Program-made: the position numbers and the translations under genes
Assembly: GCF_001639145.1 (NCBI RefSeq)
Contig: NZ_LROY01000002.1
Coordinates: 1 to 64,000 of the forward strand
Source of the DNA: Microbulbifer sp. Q7
GTDB lineage: Bacteria > Pseudomonadota > Gammaproteobacteria > Pseudomonadales > Cellvibrionaceae
Length of the DNA stretch: 64,000 nucleotides
Reading direction: 5' to 3'
Notes under the pieces: model-generated
Databases searched by the model: none
Told to the model about the DNA's origin: nothing
Seen by the model: only the letters and a program-made list of their open reading frames with translations
Shown here: positions 51,683-60,823 of the stretch, one piece after another
Numbering within the stretch: the stretch's first letter is position 1
How the letters are laid out: every line of letters begins with the position of its first letter

Positions 51683-52479
51683 GGTTGAACCACTTCCATT
51701 GCATGTTGTTCCTGACCCGTCTGCAGCCATTTGGGGGCTGGGCTGACGAGCTCGAAATCCGTGCGACGCGATGATCGTCCGGTGCGCACTTGCGTGTGTG
51801 CGCTAACCCCGGTTGCACGGAACCTCTCTCCCTGACGTGTGGTTCGTTCACTTTCCTGCCGGTTACCCGGTGTGCTGTCGATTGTCGACGCTGGACTCTG
51901 GTGGCGCGGGAATTTATTGGCCGTAAATTGGCACTGCGTTCCCTTGCAATTGGCGTTCACCGTCCATGTAGTTTCAGTATAGCCAACGAATTTTCGCCCC
52001 CTGCTTCCACAGGTGTGCTGTGACGCCACTGTTCTGAACGACTCTTCTGCACCTTCGTCACGCGGGCTTCCGCGCGCTCCTGCCTGGGTCCTTTTAAACG
52101 GCGGTAGCGTGACCTGTACGGGGGTTCAAAGAGTCTGGCAGGCGGGGAAAAGATGGGTGGGAATTCTCAGAAAACCCGGTGCCAATAATTTGCCGCGCAA
52201 TGCAAATTGTGACGGCGCTTCGCTCGCGTGGCGTTGCAGGCAAACTAACTTGTTGGGTGGGGCGCCCCCACATCCGGTGATGGCGCACGGCGCGACCGTG
52301 AGCCCCATGGCAGTCGCCGATTTTCACCTGTGGAAAAGGGTTGTCCTAATTCTGGCCGGTTTTTCCCTTTCGTGTTGCGTGATACCAATACCCTTTGGTC
52401 GCAATATTTGGAATAAGGGCTGCGTGGGGCCATAATCCGCGGGTTTGACGAATTGTGTACTTTCTAGTGGGAGCGCTTT
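51683..52479. other. Divergent intergenic region before ilvE
   Basis: About 800 bp between the cluster's first gene (minus) and ilvE (plus). Open frames of up to 140 codons here have no ribosome site or plausible domain. The part at 52260-52480 carries the ilvE promoter. It should also hold the promoter of the minus-strand cluster, which I cannot pinpoint. Confidence 0.5.
52408..52436 (+). promoter_or_regulatory. Sigma-70-type promoter of ilvE
   Basis: TTGGAA (52408-52413) and CATAAT (52431-52436) are separated by exactly 17 bp and lie 44 bp upstream of the ilvE GTG. Confidence 0.6.
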
Positions 52480-53544
52480 GTGAACATAACAATACAACCT
52501 GAAGCCATCGTCAGCCTGCGGGGATTTGAAATGCCGGAGCGCCTCGGCTTCGGCACGGTCATGGCCCCGGTGATGTTCCGGGCCCGATACCAGGACGGGC
52601 GTTGGAGCGATGGCGAGCTGATCCCCTATGGTCCTCTGTCGCTGGATCCTGCGGCAAAGGTGCTGCACTACGCCCAGTCCTGCTTTGAGGGACTCAAGGC
52701 CTATCGCTATGGCGATGGTGTGGGGCTTTTCCGCCCTGAGCGCAATGCGGCGCGCATGGCACACTCGGCCCGTCGTCTGTGTATGCCGCCGGTGCCGGAA
52801 TCCCTGTTCATGGACGCGGTGCGCACGGTGGCATCTCACTGCGCCACGCTGATCCCGGGGAGTAGCGGCGAATCGCTGTATCTGCGCCCTTTCCTGATGG
52901 GTACCCAGCCGGATCTTTCGGTCACTGCCAGTAAGGCCTACGAGTTTTACGTCATTGCCAGTCCTTCCGAGGCATACCATGCCGGGAATATGCGCCTGTG
53001 GGTGGAGCGCGAAGACAGCCGCGCGGCGGTGGGTGGCACCGGCGATGCCAAGGTGGGCGGGAACTACGCGGCTTCCTTGCTGAGCATCGCCGGTCTCAAA
53101 GAGCGCGGGTACGACCAGTCCCTGTGGCTTAACCCCGGGAACCGCCACACCGTTGACGAGCTGTCTGGCATGAATTTCTTCGCGGTGATGGACGGCGCCC
53201 TGCACACGCCGGCCCTGAACGGCTCCATCCTGGAAGGCGTCACCCGGGATTCGATGCTCGCCCTGGCGCGGGAGCAGGGGCTTGAGGTGCATGAGCGGGA
53301 CATTGATATCGACGACCTGTTGGCCTTGGTTGCCTCAGGTACCTGCAGCGAAGCCTTTGCCTGTGGCACGGCGGCCATTGTCAGCCCGATCAGCGAGCTG
53401 GGTGATGGCGACCGACGGTACCGCCTGAAGCAGGCGCCCGGTCCCGTAGCCGACCTGTTACGTCGCTCGCTGTTGGATATTCAGGAAGGCCGGGCCGAAG
53501 ACCGCTTTGGTTGGATGCAAAAGGTGCCGGTGGCCAGCTACTGA
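52480..53544 (+). CDS. ilvE: Branched-chain amino acid aminotransferase (long, ilvE2-type)
   Basis: A 354-aa fold-type IV PLP enzyme that interconverts Leu, Ile and Val with their 2-oxo acids. PLP lysine Lys191 is in GTGDAKVGGNYAAS. Other class signatures are LHYAQSCFEGLKAYR, RLCMPPVPE, LYLRPFLMGT and VDELSGMNFF. It resembles the eukaryotic/Actinobacterial longer BCAT rather than E. coli IlvE (309 aa). The GTG start has GGGAG 5 bases before it. It is monocistronic, with a promoter upstream and terminator downstream. Confidence 0.94.
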   Translation: MNITIQPEAIVSLRGFEMPERLGFGTVMAPVMFRARYQDGRWSDGELIPYGPLSLDPAAKVLHYAQSCFEGLKAYRYGDGVGLFRPERNAARMAHSARRLCMPPVPESLFMDAVRTVASHCATLIPGSSGESLYLRPFLMGTQPDLSVTASKAYEFYVIASPSEAYHAGNMRLWVEREDSRAAVGGTGDAKVGGNYAASLLSIAGLKERGYDQSLWLNPGNRHTVDELSGMNFFAVMDGALHTPALNGSILEGVTRDSMLALAREQGLEVHERDIDIDDLLALVASGTCSEAFACGTAAIVSPISELGDGDRRYRLKQAPGPVADLLRRSLLDIQEGRAEDRFGWMQKVPVASY

Positions 53545-54028
53545 CACCTCTGGGTTCCAGCAGATATTTTTGATGTCACACATTTCCACGGCAAAGTGGC
53601 TGTAAATGCCGGCTTTGGTGGTTCGAGTGTATTGGTAGCACTCCCGTATAGGCGGTTGTTTCCAGGGGAAACAGCCGCTTTTTTATTTCTACTTTTCCGC
53701 TGGCGTGCGTTGACTTGAATGACCGAGGTGTTACAAATCTACTGTGCGCTGTAAGTTATTCCTGTATCTGCACAACCGGGCAGTATCCTGGGCTTGCAGC
53801 GCTGGCGCCCGCGCAATGTGCGGGTAAAGCGCGGCCGAACCAAAGGCGCGCGTTAACAATAAAAAACTGGAACTTTTGGGAAAAGCCTTTGGCGGTATCC
53901 CTCACTTTGACAAGTAGTATCCAGATCAATTTGAGACACAGGGGTCGAATTTTGGCGGTGACTCCTTAAAAAAGGCTCTCCCCCGCAGCCACAAGCTGCG
54001 AGGTTCCTCGCAAGTGAGGAGAACGGGA
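53545..54028. other. Region between ilvE and the Yip1 gene
   Basis: About 480 bp. It holds the ilvE terminator (53651-53684), a perfect -35 TTGACA at 53907-53912 without a good -10 partner, GGAACTTTT at 53869-53877 (ECF-like -35, unpaired), and hairpins at 53984-54000 and 54006-54019 directly before the next start codon. No gene is credible. Confidence 0.5.
53651..53684 (+). terminator. Rho-independent terminator after ilvE
   Basis: Stem GCGGTTGTTTCC / GGAAACAGCCGC with a short loop followed by T6. Confidence 0.9.
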
Positions 54029-54631
54029 ATGCTGAATCATCTCTATGGCCTGATGGTACAACCGCGCAGGCAGTGGCAGGAAATTGCTGGACTGTCTGAG
54101 AAAGGGCTCAACCGTCAGATTCCTTACGTCATTATTTTGGCGTTAGTACCCGCGTTGTGCTGGTATTTTGGCACTACAGAAATCGGCTGGAATATTGGCG
54201 GCAACGGCCAGGTGCGCACGCTGACCAGTAACAGTGCCCTGTCCCTGGTGGCGGTGTTCTATGTCACCATGATCCTTGCGGTGGTCGCCGTGGGTTATTT
54301 TATTCACTGGATGGCGAAAACCTACGGTGCCAAGTCCAACCCAATGAAGGGTATGGTGATCGCCGGGTTTACCGCGACCCCGATCTTTGTTGCCGGTGCG
54401 GCCGGTCTCTACCCCATCCTCTGGCTGGATATCCTGCTGGCAACCCTGGCGGTGGCTTATGCGGTGTACTTGCTGTATGTGGGCATTCCCATCGTGCTCA
54501 ACGTCAATGAGGAGCGTGGTTTCCTGTTTGCCAGCGCGGTGGTTACGGCGTGTCTGGTCATGGCCGTGGTGGTGATGGTTGGCACCGTGCTGTTCTGGAG
54601 CTTTGTTGCCGCACCGGTGTTCCAGCACTGA
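54029..54631 (+). CDS. Yip1-family inner-membrane protein
   Basis: A 200-aa protein with about five TM segments. LYGLMVQPRRQWQEIA is the typical Yip1-domain opening (helix, P-x-x-x-W), followed by conserved membrane helices with IAGFTATPIFVAGAAGLYPILW. ATG at 54029 has AGGAG 7 bases before it. The role of bacterial Yip1 proteins is unknown. Hairpins upstream could pair with the ribosome site (see findings). Followed by a very strong terminator. Confidence 0.88.
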   Translation: MLNHLYGLMVQPRRQWQEIAGLSEKGLNRQIPYVIILALVPALCWYFGTTEIGWNIGGNGQVRTLTSNSALSLVAVFYVTMILAVVAVGYFIHWMAKTYGAKSNPMKGMVIAGFTATPIFVAGAAGLYPILWLDILLATLAVAYAVYLLYVGIPIVLNVNEERGFLFASAVVTACLVMAVVVMVGTVLFWSFVAAPVFQH

Positions 54632-54660
54632 TGTGATTTCGGTGTAACCCAGAGCGCTAG

Positions 54661-54708
54661 AAAACGGGCGCACCCGGAAGCAATTCCGGGTGCGCCCGTT
54701 TTTTTTGG
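54661..54708 (+). terminator. Very strong rho-independent terminator
   Basis: A 16-bp perfect stem ACGGGCGCACCCGGAA / TTCCGGGTGCGCCCGT with a GCAA loop, followed by T8. Confidence 0.96.
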
Positions 54709-55078
54709 GAGGCATGGGCATGCTGGCCACCGGTACGGAGCAGGAGAAGGCTAAGGGCTGGTGACGGACGGGTGCTGCACCAGTCGGTCATCTTTCGACT
54801 GGTTAAAACGAGACAAAGGTCCTGTATTACCGTTGCCGCGTCTTGGGGCATTGGATAGTATCCGGGCAACGGCAGTCGACAGGCGCTGCGCTTCCTAGTT
54901 GGTACAGTCGTACCATTTAGAACCCGAGTGGCAAATATGGTCATGGTTTTCCGGCCATATCGCTGTTCGCCATTGCCGTGAAGTACGGCGGCCGCAAGAC
55001 CGCCTGATGGAGGGGGAGGGCCTCCTTGAAGAATAAATACGGCATCGTTGCCATAAAAAAAGGGAAACGGGAGATTCC
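54709..55078. other. Region upstream of the beta-helix gene
   Basis: About 370 bp without a gene. It holds a 16-bp interrupted palindrome TGGTAC-AGTC-GTACCA (54900-54915), a likely regulator site, and GGGAGA 4 bases before the ATG at 55079. A minus-strand frame across the region has no support. Confidence 0.5.
54900..54915. promoter_or_regulatory. Candidate operator (TetR-like dyad)
   Basis: TGGTAC and GTACCA are a perfect inverted repeat around AGTC, about 165 bp before the beta-helix lipoprotein gene. The size and symmetry fit a TetR- or similar-family operator. A TetR gene lies 5 kb downstream, but no matching site is seen at its own promoter. Confidence 0.4.
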
Positions 55079-56386
55079 ATGAAAACACCAGTCAAGTTGG
55101 GTGCCGTATTACTGGCAGCGTTGGTCGCAGCCTGTTCACAGGACAACGGGCCGGGCGATACCAGTAGCTCGCCTGCCGCGTCGGCCGCGGCCGATTTCCA
55201 GAAGCAGCTGCTTAAACAGCTGATCACGGCACAGCCCGGAGATGTGATCGAGATTCCGGAAGGACGCTACGAGTTGAACCGCAGTCTTTCGCTGAATGTC
55301 GACGGGGTCACGATACGCGGCGCGGGCATGGACAAAACCATCCTGTCCTTCAAAAACCAGATTCAGGGGGCGGAAGGGCTGCTGGTGAACGCCAGCGACT
55401 TCACCATTGAAGATCTCGCGCTGGAGGACACCATCGGTGATGCCCTCAAGGTCAATGAAGGCAAGAACATCATTATTCGGGATATTCGCGTGGAGTGGAC
55501 CAATGGCCCGTCCACCGAGAATGGCGCTTATGGAATTTACCCAGTACAGACAGAAAACACGCTGGTAGAAGGCACCGTCGCCATCGGGGCCTCCGATGCG
55601 GGTATCTACGTTGGCCAGTCACGCAATGTGATTGTGCGCAACAACCGTGCGGAATTTAACGTGGCGGGGATCGAGATTGAAAATACGATCGGTGCCGATG
55701 TTTACGACAATGTAGCCACCAATAATACCGGCGGTATCCTGGTATTTAATATGCCGAACCTGCCGCAACCGGGCCACAGTACCCGCGTGTATAACAACAA
55801 GGTCTACAAGAATAATACCGAGAACTTTGGCCACGAGGGCACGCCCGTGGCGGCCGTGCCGGCGGGCTCTGGTGTGGTGATCAATTCCAATGATTTTGTT
55901 GAGATCTTCAACAACGAGATATCAGACAACGACACCGCCAACATTATTGTCAGCAGCTATTTTTCGGCCGGCTACTACAGCGATAAATCCACCCAGGAAA
56001 ATTTTGACCCGTATCCGGAAGGTATTTATATCTACGACAACACCTTTACCGGTGGTGGCACGTCCCCGGATCACCTGGAGCTGAAAGCGCTGAAAGTGGC
56101 CAAGTTCGGCCTCACCGGCCGCCTGCCCGACGTATTGTGGGATGGGGCGATTGACAGCCAGAAAATGGTGGATGGCGCACTGCCGTCGGCACTCAAGCTA
56201 TGTATCGAGAACGAAGGTGTTGGCATCATCAATATCGATGTGCAGAACGACTTCAAAAATATCTCTACGGACATTGCGGCCCACAACTGTAGCCTGAAGA
56301 AATTGCCGCAAGTCGTTCTTGAGTTTGATTCCGAACAGGAAAAAGACAAGGCGCAGCACGCAGAGAATGAGGTGGCCGATGCGTAA
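55079..56386 (+). CDS. Parallel beta-helix repeat lipoprotein (TIGR03805-type)
   Basis: 435 aa. Lipobox VAAC (Cys19). Residues about 40-330 form a right-handed parallel beta-helix (PbH1 repeats): successive coils such as NIIIRDIRVEW, NVIVRNNRAEFNVAGIEIENT, and AGSGVVINSNDFVEIFNNEI carry the Asn ladder. The C-terminal 90 residues have paired Cys. It overlaps the diheme cytochrome gene by 8 bp. I recall this pairing as TIGR03805 (beta helix) with TIGR03806 (partner), usually found together and of unknown role. Confidence 0.85.
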   Translation: MKTPVKLGAVLLAALVAACSQDNGPGDTSSSPAASAAADFQKQLLKQLITAQPGDVIEIPEGRYELNRSLSLNVDGVTIRGAGMDKTILSFKNQIQGAEGLLVNASDFTIEDLALEDTIGDALKVNEGKNIIIRDIRVEWTNGPSTENGAYGIYPVQTENTLVEGTVAIGASDAGIYVGQSRNVIVRNNRAEFNVAGIEIENTIGADVYDNVATNNTGGILVFNMPNLPQPGHSTRVYNNKVYKNNTENFGHEGTPVAAVPAGSGVVINSNDFVEIFNNEISDNDTANIIVSSYFSAGYYSDKSTQENFDPYPEGIYIYDNTFTGGGTSPDHLELKALKVAKFGLTGRLPDVLWDGAIDSQKMVDGALPSALKLCIENEGVGIINIDVQNDFKNISTDIAAHNCSLKKLPQVVLEFDSEQEKDKAQHAENEVADA

Positions 56387-57512
56387 ATTATGCTCGCTCC
56401 GCTGGTTAGGGAGCGCGGCGCTGGCGTTGTCGCTGTTGGGGTGCGGCGCCCCCCGCGAGCCGGTTGCACTGCACGAACGCAATGCGGTACCGGATAACCT
56501 GAGCCAATGGCATCTGGTCAATGTGACAAACGGTACCCTTGCACTCAACCAGCGCGTTATACCCTATGACCTGAATACCGCTTTGTTTACGGATTACGCC
56601 CACAAGCTGCGCACCGTATGGATGCCGGAAGGGACCAGTGCCGGTTATGGCGATGCGCATTTCGATTATCCGGTCGGGACCATCATCAGCAAGACATTTT
56701 ATTATCCGTTGGCTGAAGATGGCTCGGTGCTACGGACCGATGATTATTCCCGGGACTTCGCCGAGAACGGCCTTGACCTGAGTAATGTCAAGCTGATCGA
56801 GACCCGCATTCTGGTCAAGCGTACGGACGGCTGGCAGGCGCTGCCCTATGTTTGGAATGAAGCCCAGACCGATGCAGTGCTGGAAATCGCGGGCGAAGCC
56901 ATGCCGCTGCAGTTGGTGAACGGGGCTGGTAACCGAGAGGTATTTACCTATGTTGTGCCGGATGCCAATCAATGCGCCGGTTGTCACGCGGACAACCACA
57001 CGCAGAAAGCGGTGCGCCCTATTGGCCCGCGGGCCCGCCACCTGAACAAGCGCTACGACTATGCAACGGGCAGCGAGAACCAGCTGGTGTACTGGCAGCA
57101 GATGGGATACCTGAGCAACTTGCCCGACCTCGCGCGTGTGCCGCGCAATGTGAATTACCGGGACACCAGCGCCACGCTGGACGAGCGGGCGCGCTCCTAC
57201 CTGGATATTAACTGCGGCCACTGCCATAACCCCAGTGGTCCAGCGGATACATCCGGGCTGATGCTGTACAGCGCAGAACATGACATGCGCAAGCTTGGGG
57301 TGTGCAAGCCGCCGGTGGCCGCAGGCACCGGTTCCGGTGATCGGCTGTTTGCGATTGTTCCGGGAAGCCCGGAGGATTCCATCCTTAATTTTCGAGTGGA
57401 ATCCACTGACCCGGGAGCGATGATGCCCGAGCTGGGGCGCAGCCTGGTGCATGAGGAAGGTGCGGCGCTACTCGAATCGTGGATTGCCTCAATGCCCGGC
57501 AACTGCAGCTGA
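56379..57512 (+). CDS. Diheme c-type cytochrome lipoprotein (SO2930/TIGR03806-type)
   Basis: 377 aa from ATG 56379, preceded by GAGGTGG. Lipobox SLLGC (Cys22). Two heme-binding motifs, CAGCH (199-203) and CGHCH (279-283). The N-terminal half is beta-rich (FDYPVGTIISKTFYYPLAEDG, ILVKRTDGWQALPYVWNEAQTDA), typical of this family. It overlaps the beta-helix gene, implying a complex. Its last 24 bp overlap the convergent transglycosylase gene. A periplasmic electron-transfer role is inferred. Confidence 0.88.
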   Translation: MRKLCSLRWLGSAALALSLLGCGAPREPVALHERNAVPDNLSQWHLVNVTNGTLALNQRVIPYDLNTALFTDYAHKLRTVWMPEGTSAGYGDAHFDYPVGTIISKTFYYPLAEDGSVLRTDDYSRDFAENGLDLSNVKLIETRILVKRTDGWQALPYVWNEAQTDAVLEIAGEAMPLQLVNGAGNREVFTYVVPDANQCAGCHADNHTQKAVRPIGPRARHLNKRYDYATGSENQLVYWQQMGYLSNLPDLARVPRNVNYRDTSATLDERARSYLDINCGHCHNPSGPADTSGLMLYSAEHDMRKLGVCKPPVAAGTGSGDRLFAIVPGSPEDSILNFRVESTDPGAMMPELGRSLVHEEGAALLESWIASMPGNCS

Positions 57513-59903
57513 AGTTGGCGTGGCGGCAACCGCCGGTTGTCGCCCGCCTGCCAAATTGCTTAACTGCAGGAACTTGGGGTACAGCGGATCCAGCAACATA
57601 CTGGTTTCCGCTTCCTGCCTGCGTTCGTAGTCTTCCAGGAGTGCCACATAGGTGCGGAAACGCGCGTTAATTTTCCGCACATAGTCGTAGGGCTCCTGGC
57701 CTCTGGCGTAGCCGTAGCGGGCCTTTTCGTAATACTTCTTCTCGGACAACAGCAACATGGCGTTCTCCACGTTGTTGAACCACACCCGGCGATCCCAACC
57801 CTTTTGCTCGGCGAGATCCTGCGCATCGTAAACGTGCCCCAGTCCGGCATTGTAGGAGGCCAGGGTAAACCACATCATGTCTTCCGGGCTGATACCCTTG
57901 TCTTCAAATTTCCGGTGTAGCCACTCCAGGTACTTGATGCCGGCGCGTACACTGGTTTCAGGGTCGAACAGGTTTTTCTCGCCGATCTGCTTGCCCGTAT
58001 CCGGCATGACCTGCATAAGCCCTCTGGCACCTACCCAGGATTTTGCCTTGGGATTGAAGGTGCTCTCCTGAAACATCTGCGCAACGATCAGGCGCCAGTC
58101 GAAATCGTATTTGTCGGCGTATTTTTTGACATATTTGTCGAACGGAGAGATGGTGCCGTTCTCGTTGACTTCATTAATTTCTGGACGGGTTCTTTTTGGC
58201 GCATCGAAATATTTTGTATAGAGCACCGCCATTTTTTTCTGGGTGCTCTTCTTGTCAAAGAATTTGTTCACAGCTTCTTGCAGCTCCGGATTGCCTTCCC
58301 GTATCAACCATACATAAACGTTGTCGTCTTCGTGCAGGTCGATCAGCTCCTTGATGTTCTTGCGCCAGCTGTGTTCGAGCTTTACAGAAACATCGTCAGC
58401 GATGGTCAGGTCATAATCGTTATCGGCCACCTTGTCGATAATCTGCTGGATGTTTAATTCCTCCGGGGCCAGTTCAATTTTTACATCCGGCACCTGTTTC
58501 TTGACCTTGAGGGCAACGTCATAGTGGCTGCTCGACTTGCGCACATGCAGGGTTCTGCCCGCGAGGTCATCGAGGCTGTCGATCTTGTCGTTCTCTTCGC
58601 CGACCACGACCACTTTTTCTTTCATGTAGGGGCGGCCGAAATCGACGCCGGCATCATCCCTGCGCTCGGTGGCGGATAGCAGGCTGGCGGCGATGTCGGC
58701 CTTGCCGTCGACTACATAACTGAGCAGATCCGCGTGGGTGGGGGCAACGACGATTTCGAGTCGGACATCCAGATGTTTGGCGAAGCTCTCGGCCAGTTCA
58801 AATTCGTACCCCAGAATCCGCCCCTTCCACATGTAGTAGGTGCCGGGATGGTTGCGGGTGACCACGCGCACGTACCCGCGTTTTTTGATCTCATCCAGGT
58901 CGCCCACCGAGCGGTCGGATGTGCGCGTCAGCTTGTGGTCCCTGACGAACTTGTTAATGGCTTCCACCAGCTCGGGGGAGTTCTTGCGTACCCCCCAGGC
59001 CATCTGGCGCTCACCGGGGAACACGTAGTTTTCCTGCAGGTTGTCTTTGAACTGGTCCACCAGGTCAAATACCTGCCGCTCCACCACCGTGTATTCAAGG
59101 TCACTCTCTGCAACGTCGATCACCAGTTCGACGTAATTTTTTTCCGTCACTTTGAGCTTCAAGCCGGGATGCTTTTTGGCAAATTCCCGCGCTGCTGCTT
59201 CGTAGGCGGTGCCCTTGGTGACCGCAAGGGTTTTGCCGCTCAGGTCGGAATCGTCGGTCACCGGCGCCGCATCTTTTTCCGACACCAGAATCAGCTCGGT
59301 ATTGGCGGTGGGGGTGGAAAAGTCGACTTGCTGTTTGCGCTCTTCGGTCATGACCAGGTTATTGGCGATGATGTCACCTTTTCCCGCCTCGAGCAGGGGC
59401 AGTAGCTGGTCGAAGTTTTCGGCGTACAGCACCACCGGTTCCAGCCCCATCTGCTGAGCCATGCGCTTGGCCGCATCGATCTCAATATCTTGTTGGGTGG
59501 CAGAGCGGTGCAGGGAGTCCGTATTGGAGATGTCAACGAGGATGCGTAGTTTGCCGCGTTCGCGCAGGGCGCTCAGGTCGCCGGTGTCGACATAGTTGTC
59601 GTAGGCATTAATAGGGTATTCGCCGGTGGTATCCGGTGCCCATGCCGCTTCCGGTCTCAGGTCATCTTTGCCGGCCATGCGCATGGCCTTTTCCTGATCC
59701 GCAGCGTTGTCTTCGGCCGTGTCGAGCGCGGGCTGTTGCGCATCAGTGTCGGTCGCCGGGCTCTGTGCCTCGACGGTTTCGGCGGCACCTTGCGCCGGCG
59801 TTTCTTTTCCGGATTGTGCATCAACCTCCCGCTCGCAGGCGGACAGACAGAGCAGCAGCGGTAGCAGGCAACAGAGAATGCCGCGAACAGAAGACAGGTT
59901 CAT
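57489..59903 (-). CDS. MltF-like lytic transglycosylase with two solute-binding domains
   Basis: A lipoprotein of 804 aa (lipobox CLSAC, Cys23) that cleaves peptidoglycan glycan strands. A linker (25-95) is acidic. The first family-3 solute-binding domain is about 108-330 (RGKLRILVDISNTDSL), the second about 335-570 (KKRGYVRVVTRNHPGTYY), and the SLT domain about 585-770 with catalytic Glu613 in QMFQESTFNPKA and GARGLMQVMPDTG. E. coli MltF (518 aa) has only one binding domain. Ends 24 bp inside the convergent cytochrome gene. Confidence 0.9.
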   Translation of the reverse strand: MNLSSVRGILCCLLPLLLCLSACEREVDAQSGKETPAQGAAETVEAQSPATDTDAQQPALDTAEDNAADQEKAMRMAGKDDLRPEAAWAPDTTGEYPINAYDNYVDTGDLSALRERGKLRILVDISNTDSLHRSATQQDIEIDAAKRMAQQMGLEPVVLYAENFDQLLPLLEAGKGDIIANNLVMTEERKQQVDFSTPTANTELILVSEKDAAPVTDDSDLSGKTLAVTKGTAYEAAAREFAKKHPGLKLKVTEKNYVELVIDVAESDLEYTVVERQVFDLVDQFKDNLQENYVFPGERQMAWGVRKNSPELVEAINKFVRDHKLTRTSDRSVGDLDEIKKRGYVRVVTRNHPGTYYMWKGRILGYEFELAESFAKHLDVRLEIVVAPTHADLLSYVVDGKADIAASLLSATERRDDAGVDFGRPYMKEKVVVVGEENDKIDSLDDLAGRTLHVRKSSSHYDVALKVKKQVPDVKIELAPEELNIQQIIDKVADNDYDLTIADDVSVKLEHSWRKNIKELIDLHEDDNVYVWLIREGNPELQEAVNKFFDKKSTQKKMAVLYTKYFDAPKRTRPEINEVNENGTISPFDKYVKKYADKYDFDWRLIVAQMFQESTFNPKAKSWVGARGLMQVMPDTGKQIGEKNLFDPETSVRAGIKYLEWLHRKFEDKGISPEDMMWFTLASYNAGLGHVYDAQDLAEQKGWDRRVWFNNVENAMLLLSEKKYYEKARYGYARGQEPYDYVRKINARFRTYVALLEDYERRQEAETSMLLDPLYPKFLQLSNLAGGRQPAVAATPTSAAVAGH

Positions 59904-60076
59904 GGTGTGTATTTACATCATCCAATACATTCTCTGAAAGTCTAGCTGAATGGCAGCATTTGGCTGCGGATGAAATGGGTGAAAGCAGCAGGTGGGTCGG
60001 GGGAGGCGGGTTAGCGGGTGGTGCAGCGAAAGGCGCTGCACCAGTGCGGCAGAAGAATCCTGTAGGGCGGTGTGAC

Positions 60077-60823
60077 TCAGGTGACGGTAAAGCGCATAAA
60101 CTGCTTGTCAGTGGCACCGCAGGGCTGGTCATCTGCGGGTGCTTCTACGGTCGGGGGGATCAATGCTTTGATCATCATCGCCACCGTGCGCTCCAGTAGC
60201 GGAGAGTCGATGGCGGTGGCGCCACTCAGGATTTGAAATTCCAGGTTGAGGATGGTGCCGTGGGCAATCTGTGCGGCGGCAACGGGATCGGGGAGACGTA
60301 GCAGCTCGAAAAACTCGATGATCATGTTTTCCGTGGCCTGATTGGCCATGCGAACGGCCCGTGTCAGCTGGTGATTGCGCAGCGCTTCGTTTTTGAAGGC
60401 CAGTTCAATGACGCGGTGGTCGCGATTACTCGCCTGCGAGCGGATGTGCGACAGTACAAAACGACTCAGCTGTTGAATCAGCTGGCGACGGCCGGCGGGC
60501 GCGGCAAGTTGTTCCGGGGTCAGTTGCCGGGCTACGGCAACACTTTCTTCCTGCAAGGCACGGGTATGGTCGATATTCTGTTCCACGAAATAGGTAAAGG
60601 CATCGCTGATCAGATCGTCGAGGTGCTTGAAATAATAGGTGGTCGCGGCGAGGGGAACGGCCGCTTCTTTTGCTACTGCGCGGTGACGGATTCCGCGGAT
60701 CCCCTCTTTGACAATGATACGCAGGGTCGCTTCGAGAATGGCTTTGCGGCGCTGACGGCTGTCTGCACGTTGGGCTTTGCGCCCGTTATAAACCAGTTCA
60801 GACTTTCCTTTGTCTAAAGCCAT
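60077..60823 (-). CDS. TetR-family transcriptional regulator
   Basis: 248 aa. The N-terminal helix-turn-helix spans about residues 22-68: RRKAILEATLRIIVKEGIRGIRHRAVAKEAAVPLAATTYYFKHLDDLI, the classic TetR layout. The C-terminal ligand-binding region is helical and of unknown specificity. AAGGAATT precedes the ATG. It lies after the transglycosylase gene and might control the neighbouring cytochrome operon; the ligand cannot be told. Confidence 0.93.
   Translation of the reverse strand: MALDKGKSELVYNGRKAQRADSRQRRKAILEATLRIIVKEGIRGIRHRAVAKEAAVPLAATTYYFKHLDDLISDAFTYFVEQNIDHTRALQEESVAVARQLTPEQLAAPAGRRQLIQQLSRFVLSHIRSQASNRDHRVIELAFKNEALRNHQLTRAVRMANQATENMIIEFFELLRLPDPVAAAQIAHGTILNLEFQILSGATAIDSPLLERTVAMMIKALIPPTVEAPADDQPCGATDKQFMRFTVT

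Noticed and set aside
52013..52435. 140-codon frame before ilvE
   Set aside because: Mixed low-quality composition, no ribosome site, and it runs over the ilvE -35 region.
53715..53969. 84-codon frame between ilvE and the Yip1 gene
   Set aside because: It ends inside the presumed promoter area, has no ribosome site and no domain.
54657..55088. Minus-strand frame of 143 codons between the Yip1 and beta-helix genes
   Set aside because: It reads through a strong terminator stem and overlaps the start of the beta-helix gene.
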